From positions 1 through 21,546 of the forward strand of contig JAOXNS010199906.1 in assembly GCA_028571305.1 (NCBI GenBank): a stretch of DNA of 21,546 nucleotides, read 5' to 3'. Below the pieces are notes generated by a model, which did no database searches, was not told the origin of the DNA, and worked only from the letters and a program-made list of their open reading frames with translations. The position numbers and the translations under genes are program-made. Shown here one piece after another: positions 21,472-21,546 of the stretch; the first letter of the stretch is position 1, and each line of letters starts with the position of its first letter. This DNA is from Magicicada cassinii. Lineage: Eukaryota > Arthropoda > Insecta > Hemiptera > Cicadidae.

Positions 21472-21546
21472 ACTATCACAGTAACAAATTCCTTAAAAGA
21501 ACATAAAGTACTATAGAGTAGCAGTGTTAGTTAACACTGTGATAGT
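21472..21546. repeat. 11-bp perfect inverted repeat at right window edge
   Basis: ACTATCACAGT at 21472-21482 and ACTGTGATAGT at 21536-21546 are exact reverse complements. The right arm also overlaps an inner hairpin, CAGTGTTA/TAACACTG, at 21522-21539. The right arm reaches the last base of the window, so its full length is unknown. The pattern may be the end of an inverted-repeat element, with a small fold-back at the tip, cut by the window edge. Confidence 0.5.

Noticed and set aside
1-21546. CRISPR array, bacterial operons or rRNA genes
   Set aside because: No regularly spaced direct repeats, no gene packing and no recognisable rRNA segments on either strand.

Overview
The window looks like gene-poor, AT-rich nuclear DNA from an arthropod, most likely an insect. 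Evidence for this: a tRNA-derived SINE, several decayed LINE tails of types common in insect genomes, an element whose ends resemble the AACCGACTTC...GGAGGAGGTTC ends I remember from insect repeats, and no bacterial-style gene packing. I found no intact host gene. Almost all open frames are short and unsupported. What can be read is a layered graveyard of mobile elements. All family names come from recalled motif patterns; no database was searched.

Layout. 1-121: inverted repeat and a possible repeat end. 582-1079: non-coding element with inverted ends matching TACAGGGTGATTC. 1080-1822: pyrimidine-rich DNA. 1823-4574: LINE cluster on the + strand, made of an RT fragment (1823-2050), the tail of a second LINE family (2248-2496), and a further RT-LINE copy that appears split into 2548-2645 and 3626-4574 by about 980 bp of unrelated DNA. 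4575-8412: nothing genic seen. 8413-8573: a nearly whole tRNA-derived SINE on the - strand. 9622-9896: a LINE C-terminal tail on the - strand.

11099-13085 is the most unusual part: a broken element of about 2 kb framed by imperfect inverted ends. It holds the first 21 codons of a hAT/BED-type transposase-like frame (11596-11661) and a decayed + strand coding region whose motifs recall viral-tegument/OTU-type cysteine peptidases (11907-12790). I treat it as a fossil and leave its family open.

13188-13390 is a tandem duplication with a unit of about 103 bp. The rest, to 21471, is AT-rich DNA with microsatellites and alternating purine-pyrimidine tracts. An 11-bp perfect inverted repeat touches the right edge of the window (21472-21546) and may be the end of another element. 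Nothing in the window suggests genes working together in a pathway.
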